A stretch of 64,000 nt of DNA. It comes from Isoetes taiwanensis. Taxonomy: Eukaryota; Streptophyta; Lycopodiopsida; Isoetales; Isoetaceae. The position numbers were made by a program, and so were the translations under genes. Below, in pieces: positions 47,901 through 60,754 of this stretch. The notes beneath the pieces are model-generated. The model made no database searches, was not told the origin of the DNA, and saw only the letters and a program-made list of their open reading frames with translations. The first letter of the stretch is position 1; the number at the start of each line of letters is the position of its first letter. The stretch is taken from positions 2,286,738 to 2,350,737 of the forward strand of contig JAJEKV010000109.1 in NCBI GenBank assembly GCA_021234155.1. Direction: 5' to 3'.

Positions 47901-50880
47901 AAGCAGAAAAGTAGTTCTAGCTTGCAAGAGATATCACATGTATAGGGTACTTTGTACCAAGGACCGTGATTGCAAACATCCCTTAGTCATGTACCCAACA
48001 TTGCCAAGCATTATGTAACCAACCGCTACCCTTTACATGATCCTAAAACCAAGAATAGAAAAAGTTTTTCTCTTACAACATGCCTTATATCTAGTCTATA
48101 GGGTCGAAACCATATTAGGCTAACCATCAATTCAGCCACGGAGGTCACACCTTGATGCAAGAAATATTTAACGGGTCACGCTGAGGCTGGAAGAGACCAT
48201 AGCGTACATCCGGCAGTGAAGTATCTCAGCAAGAAAGCGAGGATGACATGGAGGTAATCAGAGGAGGAACGCCTGCGGAAGGGTAACAAGACATCACCCA
48301 CTTCGGAGTCGACAGACCACCCGAGGATTGCAATAACCAATACTGAACAATAAGTCTATAGCAATCGTGATCATAGTCGTAAGGCCAGAATACTGTTGCT
48401 AAACGACACTTCAAAACCTCCCCGACGTGACGAGGCTACCGCCAAATAACGAACTCCTTCACCTTCTACGGCAATAGCCGGATTTAGAAGACTTCATCGT
48501 GATCAAGAAACAAGACTCTCCGTGCAAAGTACGAAGCAACATTTATACAGACACACCATGTCGGTTGGACAGTTTATGGCACCAATGTGAGGCATGATGA
48601 CGAAAAGAATTCTGCATCGAGGAGGAGAGTTTGTAGCACTTCAAGAGCAGATGGGAATAAGGTGGAAGACAAGAGTACTTCAAGGGGAGTTCTTCTTCGC
48701 AAGAATGTAATTAAAATCTCCAAGGGAGAGCCACAAACTTGACAAGTGTAACAACGCCTTCCAGGATTACAAGGGAATTAGTTCAAGTACCCTGGCCGAT
48801 CAATATGCATCAAGGCATAGGGTACCCCTCAGAGCACGTGAGGAGTACCGGAGCAAGACTAAATATTATCTCCGCTCCTAACGGACGTAGAACAAATAGT
48901 ATTTCACAAAGCCGCCCAGCTCCACGCAGAGGAATAGGTGCATGCTAGTAGCACTTTCTTGGATTTGGCATGCACGCACAACTATCGTAAAAGCTCCACT
49001 CATGTCATTTTGGTGGAAGCGGAAAACAGCTCTTGGGCATTTTCGACTTTGCGGTACCCCACCTTCGACAAGGTAGGTTGGAGAAGGACAAGCATCATAC
49101 CTCCCATAGACGGGTGGAAGAGCTTTGGCATTTGCCATCCGAGGGGATCAGGGATACACTCTCGTGAACTTGGGAAGTACAAAAGAGGTACGTAAAATTT
49201 CAAGTAAAGAAGTCTCGAGGATCACCTGCACTATCAAGAACTCAATGTAATGAAATTCATGACTATTGTATTAAGTAAATATATATCGCTATATATCGAG
49301 AAAATGTAAGATCTTTTGAATTGCACTTTAAATGTCTTTTTGGTATCAAGAAATTTTTAATAATCATATCATTCAAAACACTTAATGCAACCAACAAAAG
49401 AACTCAAGTGATAAATGGTGCTAATGTAATAGGTAGCGCTAGGAACAGCCAGAATGTCGACCTTGAATTCCAAGCCCAAGGCGATCACACACCAATGAGA
49501 TAATCAGCCCCGGATCCGCTCAAGAGTGTCACGTGACCGACGCCAGAGGGAAGAAATCTCGCAGATGAGGTCACATCTGCAAGAAATCAAAGCCATGTTA
49601 CAAAAGGGAAGAAACAGCAAGACCAGAATGTGCAACCTGCAGGGCCCGCTTCTAACACAAAGAAAAAGAGAAAAGAGGAGCCCAAGATGATCTTCTAGCT
49701 CCGGAATTTCCTCAGATGTTTCTTGAATTAAGCCCGAGTCCGAGGAGGAACAGAAGAACAGCCGGAAGGGAAGAGAGAAGGAATAGCTGTGCCAATCCGA
49801 CTACCAAAAGAAGGTTTAATTTCTTAAGTAATGTTTGAAGGGGTACGAACTGGAAATAATTTTTCCGGCGAAAATGTATCGTGGATGGAAGCCAAGCATG
49901 GCTAGACGAGATGAGTGAGTAAGGCACGGAAATGCTTACGGCATGAAAGACAAAGACAAGGGCGTGGTAGCCACCCGCTAACTTGAAAGGGGCAGCCCTG
50001 TGATTTGGTGGAGGGCTAAGGGCAGCTTCCAAGGAATGAGCAAAGACAAGTGCAAGTTCAATAAGTTCGCAAGGGCTCTTCAAAAGCACCATGTCCCAAG
50101 AGAACACAAGTGCTATCAGACAAGATTCCATGTGTTACAATGGGAACAAATCCGCATGTAAATACACGGAAGAGTTCATGAGGTTGAGGCTATGCAAACT
50201 CACGAGAGGAAGAGCAGTTGAAGGCTGTGGAGGGCCTCGAATGAGACCCACGGAAGATAGTCGAGTTCTCAACCTGGCCAAGACGAGGCGGAAGCTTAAG
50301 GCAGTAAGCCTACAAGGGGTGTGGTTTGACAAAGGAAAAGTATATGGAGGCCAGAGTCCGAGTAACAAACGCATCGCCGCCAAGACAATTCATATATACA
50401 TACAATCGAAATCAAATGGAAATACCAGAGAAAAGGGTGTCAGCTTCAGCGATAAAGGGACAAGGGGAGGCTCAAATTATTCAAAGGACAGCCAAGGGCT
50501 CCTCAACTCCATTCCGAAGAAAAGCGGTAGAAACGGGGAGAAAACAAATGAAGCCCGGGTGGCTCACCAGGGAGATGAAATAACCCGCCTGCCTCGTGAT
50601 GAATGCAGACTTGCGAATGAGGCTGGGAGACCCCGATGTAAGAAGAGGAGGACTAAGGACGCGACTATATCCATGGTGAGTGTCAAGCATCTTGCCGCCT
50701 ATAGATACAAAAGCGAGAGCCAGAGACCAAGTAATATCCACGATTGATAAAATAGTCACAATTTTATAGTCCTCATATTCTGGGCTTCCCGCCACTCGCA
50801 TCACCAAGGATGGCGCAGAATGCTAAAGTTGAAAACAAAGAAGTCTTGCCTGCACTGCAAGAGGTGTTTACTGTGCTGAG
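44934..50880 (+). pseudogene. Gypsy leader and gag region
   Basis: A 5.9-kb segment between the primer-binding site and protease, very long for a gag region. A frame starting at 45914 reads MARTKQTRSCMAQVPPTEQ and stops after about 45 codons. A polypurine run (46043-46135, AAGAAG/GAGAAG type) follows. Basic frames at 46522-46794 (KKATKTC, lysine-rich) and 50091-50747 (218 codons, basic) look gag-like in composition only; no zinc knuckle CX2CX4HX4C was found. Five palindromic motifs lie at 45188-47457. The region seems badly decayed. Confidence 0.5.
45188..47457. repeat. Five dispersed copies of a 58-72 bp palindromic motif
   Basis: Copies at 45188-45247, 45415-45486, 45635-45695, 47183-47247 and 47400-47457. 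Each begins CAAGAGTGC(GCCAGAG) or a close variant (the fifth lacks the first C), has an inner TTAGGTCCCGACCTAACC-like palindrome and ends GCACTCTTAGAG or a decayed form. The outer arms (AAGAGTGC / GCACTCTT) are complementary. Confidence 0.85.
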
Positions 50881-53800
50881 GTAAGAGGGCAGGAATTTCA
50901 ACATAGACTTACTCCGTATCAATATTGAATGGGGGGCGTAGATCTAGAGCATAGGAAAATATGACCTCATCATAGGTATGGAATACCTCAACCCGCAAAG
51001 TATTAAATAGATTGTGGAGAGCGAAGGTGAAGCTCACGGCGCCTAACGGAAAAATCATAGAAATCTCAGGTAAGCAAGGACACCTATAATGCAATGCATG
51101 TCGAGTGTTGAAATTACTTAGACGTGCATCACAAGGAGCAAGTTGCATACATTCAAATTAGAATTTGGCCAAGAAGAAAATCGAGGATAAAGAGATGAAT
51201 CAAGAAGCAAACTACCCAAGCAGTAGCCAAGCTAATAGAGGAATTCCATGACTTGTTCCCGATGAAATCTATGAGTCTACCATAGGGAGTGGAATTAAAT
51301 TGAACCGTACTCAAGCCCACGTAAGGCACATATGTAATGACGGCCCAATGAATCCATTTGAGATGAAGAAGCAATTGCGTGTGAGCTTATTGGACCTAGG
51401 GTCTATAAGGCCTCTGTCGGGAGCCCCCATCTTATTCATCAAAAATAAAGATGGAAGCTGAGGATGTGTGTATTGATCATCAATTAAACAAACACAATCA
51501 AGAACAAGTATGTTGATGGACCAGTTACAAGGAGCCGTAGTCTTCTCCAAAATAGACTTAAGGTCCGATATCATCAAACGTAAATCAAGGAGTAAAGATA
51601 TTCACAAACGGGCGCTCCAATGGGCAGTATGGCCATTATGAATTCACAAGGATGCCATTTGGCCTATCAAATGCTCTCAAAGAACGCCTTCATGAGATTC
51701 CATGAAATCCATATCTTCGGAATTCTCGACACATTTGTTATCGTGTTCTCGATGACATTTTGGTGTATAAAGCAAGTCCCTAGAGGAGCATATCCAAATA
51801 GCTGGAGAAGGGTACTTGAGAAGTCGAGAAGACACCAGCTTTTATGTTAAGTTGTCGAAATGTCATTTCCGCCATCAAAAAGAGTGGAATACTTGGGGTA
51901 TTATATCACAGATTTGGATGACTCAATTTGATCCTAAGAAAGATCCAAGTGATTGAATGGCCAGCACTAAAGAATATACACACGAGGTGAGAGAAGCTTT
52001 TTGGGCTTAGTAGATATTACAGAAAAGTCTGGCCAAGAACTTTGCTAAGATAGCGCGACTCTTTAATGTAATCTCACCAAGGCGGAAAAGATAAAAGATT
52101 GGGTGGCATATCAAAAAGGAAGTGGCCTGCTATGATTCGAAGTTGAAGGAAGCACCCACGCCCTGGCCTTTAACATTGCCAGATCTGTAGAAGGACAAAC
52201 TGCTGCAACCGATGCTAGCAAGATCACGGATGTTCAATGCAAGAGGAAAGAGTCAGCATACGATTCACTAAGATGAACGACGAAAACCGCCACCCGACAT
52301 GATCGTGGAGCTAGTTGGCAGTGGTAAGTGAGTTAAATATCCTGGAGACACTATCAATTGGGAAGAAAGTTCCAATTAGATATCTCTACCACAGTAGTCT
52401 ACAAGACTCTTCACGCAACCATTGTTGAATTTGAGGCAAAGAAGATGGATGGAGTTCCCCGAAGAGTACCTACTCGAGATTGTGTACAAGCCGTGGAAAC
52501 TCAATGTGGTTGCAGATGTTCTGCCAAGGCACCCCTTAACAACAAGAGTGCATTGCAAACGCTTTATATCACCTCACTCAAAGGAGTTTCCAAGAAAATA
52601 GAAGAAATACTGCCAACGGACAAGGAGTCTTTTGTGAAGTATGGCAAGCCTCTTCTTAAAGAGGCAAGAACTGACAAAAGAGAGAAGCCCTCAAATATTT
52701 TTAAGTGAAGCAAAAAATCTTGCATTTAGTAAAATAAGTTGTGTGTGCCGTAATCATCCGGAGGCCGGCGCCGGATTTCACGACACCCAACAGCCCAATA
52801 GCCGCCACGAGAGGTTTTACTTAAAACCTACTTCAAAGTCAGTAGCAGTTAATATTGCACAGGCATGAAGAAGCAGAGCAAGGTACATACGCCGAGGTCG
52901 CTTATGTCAAGAAACCAAGTGAAACAACTATGAATTTCAGAGCATTAGAGCCATCACAAGCACTAAACCCAAGGGAGATAATAAGCATGGACTCTTCATT
53001 ACAGTCTCTCTCAGGAACCATATAAGGGGCAAACACTTTATCGGTTTCGAATGTCGATAAGTCGCTCTAAAATATGACTTTGTGCTCCTTTTTGTGGTGG
53101 TTAATGTACGCTTTCAGTACCTGTTATTCACAAGGCAAAATTTTTAGACTCATGGATGCTGCTGCTATGTTCAATCTTTATAGGGATTCAAGTTCATGAG
53201 TACCCCAAGGTGATCTCTTTAAACCATCGGAACGAAATTATCAATGAGCTCGGGCTTATCACCCTCAAATGATGGTTGCACGGAAAGCACTAATCGGATA
53301 CTTGAAGATATGTTATGAATTATGTCTGGAACAAGAATCAAAGTGGATGACTTTAGCCTACTTGGTTGAGTTTGCATACACAGCATCTGCTAAAAAGAGT
53401 CATCCCAAATGTCGCCAAGAGATCAACTACGTACACGCTGCTTTTACACTGCATTACCTGGCAACAACCCCTGTCCAAGGTAGAAGTATCCTTGTTAGAT
53501 GTTAAATGAGATGCAACAATTGGTTGAGGAGGTACGAGGATACCTCTTATGTGCCAAGCAGCAAGAGCATAGCTGATCGGCACCGAATAAGGAGTTCAGC
53601 TAGGGGACAATGTTTGGCCTAAGATAAAGTCACTGCTTAAAGTCAGACGACAATTACAAGAAGCTTGCTCCAAGGTGGGCTGCTGGTCCATTCAAAATTG
53701 CTGGAAAGAGTGGGCAACCCTCAAGCCTCTTGCTGTTGGACTTACCAAGACACCAAGATCCATAGAGTCTTCAATGAAGTCCCTAAAGAAACACACCCTA
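50881..53800 (+). pseudogene. Gypsy pol remains (PR-RT-RH-INT)
   Basis: Protease end: YDLIIGMEYLNPQSI (about 50959-51004). Reverse transcriptase: AKLIEEFHDLFP (51219-51255), LRMCV (51457), MDQLQGAVVFSKIDLRSD (about 51515-51570), MPFGLSNA (about 51650-51675), then a VLDDILVY-like box (about 51740-51770) and GLSRYYRKVW (about 52003-52033). RNase H: ATDAS (about 52208-52223), ending [20 protein letters not shown] (about 52478-52535). Integrase: WMTLAYLVEFAYTAS (53346-53390). A later piece, KLAPRWAAGPFKIAGKSG (about 53660-53715), matches the integrase C-terminal module. Stops and frameshifts are frequent, so no protein can be made. The order places the element in Ty3/gypsy. Confidence 0.87.
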
Positions 53801-54754
53801 ATCCGTAGGAAGTATTGAGACACCGAAAGCTTAATCGGAATTAACCCGACCATCAGCTTGAGATTGTCCCAGCTCTTCCTCGACCGTGAATCCTACAAGA
53901 AGACCCAGAAGATCTCACTTCTCCCAAAGACCTTTGTGAAATGGACTCACCTCTACCGCTGAGGACGCCACGGGTGTACTACAATCAGATCTTGAAAGCG
54001 CACTTCCCATAATTCATGGAGCAATGGCCAGCTCGTCAATCAAGTGGTCGACTCCGAACCGGCGGGCGAGTGAGGTAATATAGAGTCTACTCCGCTACCA
54101 AGTAGTCACTTGAGAGTAAGAGGTCATTCGTGAATGCATTTGTTAGAAAAAGCACCTCTACGATATATATGTTTCTGTTAGGAGGAATTGGCCCTTCACC
54201 TATAGGGCTTGGAAGGACCCCATCTCCACGCTAAGCAACCAGCGTAGGCATGAGCTATATAGGCATGATAGGTGTTGTCCTCGGCGTCACGATGGAAGAA
54301 TCATCCTCTTCCTATGCCGGGAGATTAGCCATGCATTCAGAGATAGGCAGGTCACCATATAACCAAAAATTTTATTAATAATTAAATGATACTAATGTAG
54401 TGTTGAACCCTGCAGGGCCAATAGAACGACAAACAAAGTGAGGTTAGACTATAAGACCTTGTAGCATATGTAGTGAATAAATGCTACAAGGACGAGAACC
54501 TTAAGAACAGACTTTTTGTTAAGTGTTCAATCTGATATTTTAAACTCTGATATTTAATCTTGATATTTTAACTAATGTTGAATTAAGGCACAAATTAAAT
54601 GCCTTACCATGTGGTGATTATAAACACCCAATTAGAATTTTAAGTATTATCTTATAATACCTAATTACATGAACCATCCAAGATTCCTTGTGCAGGTATT
54701 TTCCAAGGTGGAGATCGTGATGCGGGACAAAGATCAATCCGTTGGGTGGGAGAA
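53801..54754. other. Gypsy 3' region up to the polypurine tract
   Basis: No chromodomain or extra gene seen. AT-rich near 54520-54660. A purine-rich stretch ends directly before the 3' LTR TGTGACG. Confidence 0.5.
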
Positions 54755-56284
54755 TGTGACGCCTGCGATAATATACTGCATGAATAATGTGATATTAAGA
54801 CCCATTGTCGGCCACTAGTACATGTCCACTTAGACGACATGCACGATCAATTACAAAGGGTAGTAACCTAGGTACAACTCAGACCCATTATATTGCACAT
54901 GTTAAGGCCACATGAATATAATATCCTTGCCATGTGGCAATAGCTTATTGACCAAAAGGCCCACTTAAATTGGTGGGGATAAGGCATAAACCCTAAAAGG
55001 GAAACCTTTCAGTTCCCAGCCCCATGTTTGGATTGAGCAGCATTGGACGCCTGAATGTAAAGGAAATAGGAACCGAATTCCTTAGTGGCAGCTCGATCCA
55101 AGCCAAGAATCTCGAGATTCAAGCAGTGATGGACGCCTTCAAAGGAGCGGGAGCTGCAGCCAAGAAGCGGGTTAGTGGTTAATCCGAGCAGTTAGATCCC
55201 GAAGCCAGCCTCATTCAGGGATAGTATCATTCTGTGCCAGGCGAATTCCTTGCTGCACCTCTAAGAATGAGTAGACACTAATAAAGCGAACCTAACCATG
55301 ATTAGGTAGGTTAGAATAGATGTGGCCTATTATTTCAATACTGCGACATTCTGCGCGCCAATTTTGTGTATTGGGAAGGGGGTAGAGACCCGTGAGCTCC
55401 AAGAAGTTGGATGATTCGTAATTTAGCCCCATTAATTCCCCACCACGGCTCAGGCACAGAGCCCGCCTCTCGCTGTGGGTGGTGGCGGAGCTTAGACCGG
55501 CCGACAAGGAGGTCTTGTTCAATCACGGTTGATCCTCCTGGTGCGAGGACGGGCCGGGGAACATTGTGAGTCAGGGCCTACTACCCCTGGCGCTGCGTGA
55601 GGCAGGTATGGGCTCGCGACACCTCTGTGATGCGTCGTCTCTAGGGGCTAAGTCGTGTACGAGCAGTGGCTCCCTGCTCGCCTGTGATTGTTACGAACCT
55701 TCTGGAGGGGAAAGTGATCCCTCCTGCCTCATCGGGGCTGGGGAGATGCAACTCAAAGAGCAAGAGTTCTCCGCTATTCACAATCAGCAGTTACTAAGTC
55801 GCCCAATACTTTTCACTTATCCGCAAAGTATGCACAGAGGGGTGGGCGGATGGAGCGGGACTACCCAACGGCCACATGTTCCTATGCCGCCCAAATCCAT
55901 TTACATGACTGGCCTTTTGCATTGTTAATCGAGATCTCTAAGCCGTCAATGATCCCATCATCCGAACTTGGGGTAGGATCTTCCTATGTTATGTTGATGT
56001 ACCGATGTGATGCGCCCATCGATATGGTGGACCACCGAGAGGTGTGGTATGTTTATTATCGTATTGATGTCATGTGCTCATGTTTTGTTTACGCTTCCAT
56101 TGCTAGGTCGGTCCTTTAGGGAGACGGAATGAATGACACGCTCCATTCTTCCCTGCCGCAAGCTCTGGCCACCATCGAGAGTCTGGCGTTAGGTGGACGG
56201 CCTCAAGCATCAGCGGGCGTATGCCGGTTTGAGGGATGATCTCCGCTTGTATACCCCATCGCACGATATATGAGCTAGCCGCCA
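54755..56284 (+). repeat. Gypsy 3' LTR
   Basis: Aligns throughout with 39678-40968 and 44668-44933, e.g. AGTACATGTCCACTTAGACG, ATATTGCACATGTTAAGGCC, AACCATG.ATTAGGTAGG. Many small indels separate the copies. Apparent open frames inside it (55566-55928, 55850-56119) are also found in parts of the 5' LTR and are not genes. Confidence 0.88.
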
Positions 56285-57231
56285 GGCGCCTCGAAAAGCT
56301 ATGGCCAGACCACGCCAACTCGCTGCCGCTGCCTCGTGCGCACGCCAAGGCGCAGCCGATGAGAGTTGTTTTGGCAGGATGCAGCCGACGGGCCAAGCAT
56401 TCACCAGTAGTATCGGGGTCCGGCAGGGCTGCCCCCTCTCACCAACACTTTTTGGCCTCTACATTGATCAGTTAGAGCCCTGGCTTACTGAGCATGGGGG
56501 AGATGGCATACAGCTTTTGCACCAGGTCATCTGCCAGCTCATCTATGCGGACGATGTTGACCTTCTGGCCCACACCCCGAAGCTATATGATCTCATCCGA
56601 TGCCCTAGACACATTATGTCGCTACGACATGCGCGCGTGTGAGTCCGCCAAGACTGTATGGTTCTCATATCCTCTTCACGCCACCCCACGCCTCCTGCAC
56701 TTACATATCGGGGACATCCTGTAGAGGTCATGCCCACCTACAAGTACCTAGGGGTGGAGTTCCCCTCCTCGCTCTGTTGGGAGGCATCCATCCGCTTGCG
56801 GGTGACAGCAGGCTGGAAAGCGCTTTATGCCATGCAGAACAACAGTCACCAGGCAGAGCTCTATGATTGGGGCCATCAGTCACATCTGTTTGGGCACCGG
56901 GTCGAGCCTGTCCTTCAGACGGGTCGAGGTTTGGGGCCCATCATCTCTTTGGCGACACTGAATGGCTTGGAGCAGGTGCAGAAAGGCATTTTTGGCCGCG
57001 GCACTTTGGGGTGAAACCTTCAGTCCCCTATCGATTCTCGCTGCAGAAACCGATTCTTACGCGCCCGGCAGCCCTTGATAGACACATCATCTATTTTCAG
57101 AAAGTGGTTAATATGGGTGATGCTCGACTCCCGCATCTGGCTTACGCTGTGGCAATGGGCCCGCAGCAGCTCAGGGCCTGTTGGAGGGGTAAGAGAGATC
57201 AGTGGTTTGCCAGATGGAACGTCCAGGAGCA
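56285..57231 (+). mobile_element. LINE reverse transcriptase, part 2 of 3
   Basis: Contains the central blocks GVRQGCPLSPTLFGLYID and the catalytic box LIYADDVDLLAHTP (frame to 56642), then after a frameshift the thumb region TYKYLGVEFPSSLCWEASI and WKALYAMQNNSHQAELYDWG (56658-57014), and after another shift RHFGVKPSVPY and FARWNVQEH (to about 57231). It continues part 1 exactly after F-D-T-V. The CACTA element interrupts it at 57232. Two or more frameshifts show that it is dead. Confidence 0.92.
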
Positions 57232-57254
57232 CATTACAAGAGGAAGGGGGTATT

Positions 57255-57895
57255 AGAGTCAGTTTTAGAGTCAGACCTTAGTTATAAACTTAAAATGAAA
57301 AAAATGAGAAAAAACCCTTAAACTGACATTACGGCTGACGCTACAACTGACTCTACGTTCTGTCGTTTAAACGTCAGAATTAGCGTCAGAATTTAGCATC
57401 AAAATTACAGTCAAAGCGTGCGTCAAAATTAGAGTCAGAATGTGCGTCCAAATTAGAGTCATAATATGCGTCAGAATTACACTTAGATTATAGTCAGAAT
57501 GTGCGTCACAGTTAGAGTCAGAATGTGCGTCAGAATTAGAGTCAGAATGTGCGTCAGAATTAGAGTCATAATATGCGTCAGAATTACACTTAGATTATAG
57601 TCAGAATGTGCGTCAAAGTTAGAGTCAGAATATGCATCAGAATTAGAGTCAGAATGTGCGTCAGAATTAGAGTCATAATATGCGTCAGAATTAGAGTCGA
57701 AATATGCGTCGGAATTAGACATAGATTATAGTCAAAATGTGCATCAGAATTAGAGTTAGAATTGCGTCAGAATTAGAGTTAGAATTAGAGTCAATTGTGT
57801 CAGAATTAGAGTCAGGTCTAGCACTAGAATTTAGTCATAGAGACAGTGCTAACGTCAAAATTAGAGTCAACCCTAACGTCACGTATATCAGATAG
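57255..57895 (+). repeat. CACTA left subterminal repeat array
   Basis: More than 20 variants of GTCAGAATTAGA alternate with GTCAGAATGTGC and ATAATATGC. The minus-strand frame 57483-57722 (Ser-Asp-Ala repeats) is only the translation of this array. Confidence 0.9.
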
Positions 57896-58600
57896 CCGAT
57901 AAGGCCCAGGGATTTGAACCCTGATATTACCATCTAACCTATCCATATTTAAATACTACATTACTATCATTTTCATCAATGTCTGTACTATCTTCTCTCA
58001 AACAATCTAAGATAAAATAGCATATAAATGAGTGACGATTAAAACTTGGCTAAAAGTTTATGGGTTATTCTTACTCGATGTTTCAATGTTCCAAGGCTCT
58101 TGATATGCCTAAGCGATTGAAGTCAGACACTGTTTGAAGGTGGCGATCGAAAAAACTTTGCAAAACATGGCATGGATATATGATTGGGTGAGAAAAATGG
58201 ACAGGAATTTACAAAGTTAATGCTACGAAGTATCAAACATAATATATTCTAGCAAAGTATCAGATATAATATATTCTAGCAAAGTATCGTACAAAGAGAG
58301 TGGATTTTAGTAGCTGCCAGCACATTTAACATGTCAATATGTAATATAAAGTTGTGAAGGACTGAAGGTAGAGTTGTATTGCCTGTGAACTATGGGAACG
58401 CACATACCAAGAAACAAGCAGATCGTAATGGTAAGAAGATAGTTTACGTAAATTGAACTCCTATTGAGCAAGCTGAGAAGCTACCCTCTTATCAAAATAA
58501 TACGAGACTGCAATTGTGGCAAGGATGAAGGCCATGTATATATAAAATTATCTATCATAAATCAAACAAGTGCTAACAGATGAAAGAATGGACTTTTGTT
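57896..58600. other. CACTA interior, no recognisable gene
   Basis: On the minus strand about 57902-57945 has GGTTAGATGG followed by CAGGGTTCAAATCCCTG, which looks like a tRNA T-arm with B-box and a weak A-box. No complete cloverleaf can be built. A 27-bp direct repeat (AATATATTCTAGCAAAGTATC) lies at about 58239-58290. Confidence 0.35.
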
Positions 58601-59334
58601 AACCACAACTCTAGCATGTGGATTACTTTAGTCCCTAATGGCTAGTGGTAATTACCAGAAATTGCTTGCCTTGGATTTGCTGACCTGGATTAGAAATATA
58701 CGATGGTGTTGTGAAGAGCCCCATGTAGCATTTAGGTCAACTAACAAGACCACATGTGTCCAGCTTACAACCCTGCGGAAGTTTTCGTTTTCTTTGTTTC
58801 TCTATCGGATCTGGACTCTTCATTAGCCTCCTTAAACACCTAATACATAAGGCAAAAGAAAAGAAGATGTGCATAAAACTAGGAAAGACATTGCAAGAAA
58901 AATAGACATTGCAGAACAATAGCAATATCTACCTGTCATGCATCTACCTGTCATGCCCACTGCAAACTGGGAAAATTGGCATACCTCAATCATGCTTCAA
59001 AGCTTCTTCTGTTGTGTTATTTGCTGCAAGCCTGTTACAGTCACATCAATGATTGGCGTTAAAATTGCTTAGCACTAACGAGCATTAAAAGATCTTGAAA
59101 GGGTATAAAATTTTGGATAAGATAATTGATACAATAATTATTTATACATAAGTAATATTTGCCCATACAATAGCTAACCAGCTCATGGCACAACATGATT
59201 TAGTGTTCATAACATGAAACAGGATTATTATGTATAAATGGAAGAGGATTATTATGTATTTTTAACGCGTTGATAATGAAGATAGAGAAACTCACTTTCT
59301 GAATGTCATAAGAAACAGCAATTAAGAAGGTCAA

Positions 59335-59945
59335 ACTCACTTTCAGAGAGCGTGGGTCTTTCAGAAAAGGATCTTCGCGGGAAATTTTCTCTTAGTCTCT
59401 GTTGTATCTGCAAAGCAAGTTATCTTTAATATATCTTATAAAACAGAGACCAACATATCAACTCCTGCAGAATATTTCCTTGCCCCCAAGTAGTATTTCA
59501 ACTGTCTTATGTTCAACTCACGTAGAGAAGGCAGGGATATTTCTTCAGCTGAAGCCACTTCTTACCTGTACCAAAGTGTAACAACAGCTCTACTGTTGTG
59601 TCTTAAGTGGACATAATATTGATGAGCCAATCCAAAATCACGAATCTTTAGTTCTCCTATATTGTTTAAAGCAGGTTGGAAGCCTTTAATTCTCTGCAAG
59701 TTGCTCATAAAAAAAAGGACATTGTAATAACTGAAGAACAACAACAAATAGAGTTTATAAACTGCAATAAAAGTTTGTACCAGTGAGGCAATTCAATTGT
59801 TGTGGAGATATTGTGAAGATATTTTACGCCATCGAATAACTGAAGCATTAGGCATTTGACTTCACTTTGACCAAAACGCCCCTTCAGATCATGTTCCATG
59901 TACTCCATGACCATGAAGATGCTCTAACTCAAAACATTCATTTGC
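59335..59945 (-). pseudogene. Captured CDK11/CDKG-type kinase exon fragments in CACTA
   Basis: Three pieces in transcript order on the minus strand. About 59930-59795: [14 protein letters not shown], then [18 protein letters not shown] (hinge and E-helix of the kinase). About 59696-59566: LNNIGELKIRDFGLAHQY and VVTLWYR, with an AG acceptor before and a GTAAG donor after. About 59405-59337: LRENFPRRSFSERPTLSES, matching the C-lobe of CDK11/PITSLRE kinases. The catalytic HRD segment and the P-loop region are missing and the DFG motif remains, so it cannot be an active kinase. Introns are kept, so the capture was from genomic DNA, not cDNA. The kinase subfamily is from recognition, not from an alignment. 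Confidence 0.85.
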
Positions 59946-60754
59946 AAAGAGAAAAAATGAAATGAACTACTCTGCATTTACCACAGACCTACCGGCAATG
60001 AATGGGACGCATAAGATATTAAAATGTGGAACTAAAGAAGCTAAAAATAGTGCAGTAATTTGTACCTCTCTGCTTTCGTCTTGCTGGCATCATGCAGACT
60101 GCAGGCTTTGAAAAACAAATAGTTAGGTTCTTCGCTGGAGCCATAAATACACCTTTAGCTCAATTTGGCTTTCTGTTTAACGCATAGATATACGGCCTTG
60201 CTCTACCGGAATCGAAGCAACGGGCACAGAAATGTATAACAGTCGCCATTTAAAAACAGAAGTCCTTTGAGGCACCGCCCTCTACTACTGCACCTGCAAG
60301 ACAGGGTCCCACTTTCCCTTTCTTCCAAGTGAGGTCCTTTGGGACCATTAGAGTCCACAGTGGACGGGATATGATTAGTAGGCTCTATAGCATGGTTCGA
60401 CTGTTTCATCCAGGTTAGGTTCCTTGATGATATGGGGATATCTACTTCCCTTTACCTTGGTTTGGCTGCCTAGTTTCTTGGCTTCCTCTTTTGTCCTTGG
60501 GGCGGGGGTGTAACCCTCTCTAGATTGCAGCAAGTTGCTATACCTTCTTTTTCATTGTATAATTTTTTATTGTATGTGCCCTATATTATTTATTGTATAA
60601 TTATTATAATTTTTTATTGTATGTAACATTCATATTATAGAGCTTTCATTCTTATTTATAATTTAGAGATATCAATCTAATATATATGTTCTTGGAAACT
60701 ACGAGCAATGTTATAATTTGACTCGAAACTATCAGTAATGTTTCTTCTTCTCAC

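Larger units (their letters stand above)
39678..56284 (+). mobile_element. Ty3/gypsy LTR retrotransposon (nested, degenerate)
   Basis: The 5' LTR is 39678-40968 plus 44668-44933 (1,557 bp once the inner insertion is taken out) and the 3' LTR is 54755-56284 (1,530 bp). Both start TGTGACG and end near AGCCxxCCA. A primer-binding site TGGTATCGTGAG begins at 44935 and a purine-rich tract (GTTGGGTGGGAGAA) ends at 54754. Pol remains follow in gypsy order: protease, reverse transcriptase, RNase H, integrase. LINE sequence flanks both ends. I could not find an exact target duplication. The LTR copies differ by many one- and two-base indels, so the element is old or the assembly is noisy here. Confidence 0.9.

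Noticed and set aside
55566-55928. 120-codon frame near the LINE
   Set aside because: It lies inside the gypsy 3' LTR.
57483-57722. Ser/Asp/Ala-repeat protein frame on the minus strand
   Set aside because: It is only the translation of the CACTA subterminal repeat array; the same applies to 61776-62243.
57902-57945. tRNA gene on the minus strand
   Set aside because: A T-arm and B-box are visible, but the D-arm spacing is too short and no acceptor stem forms.
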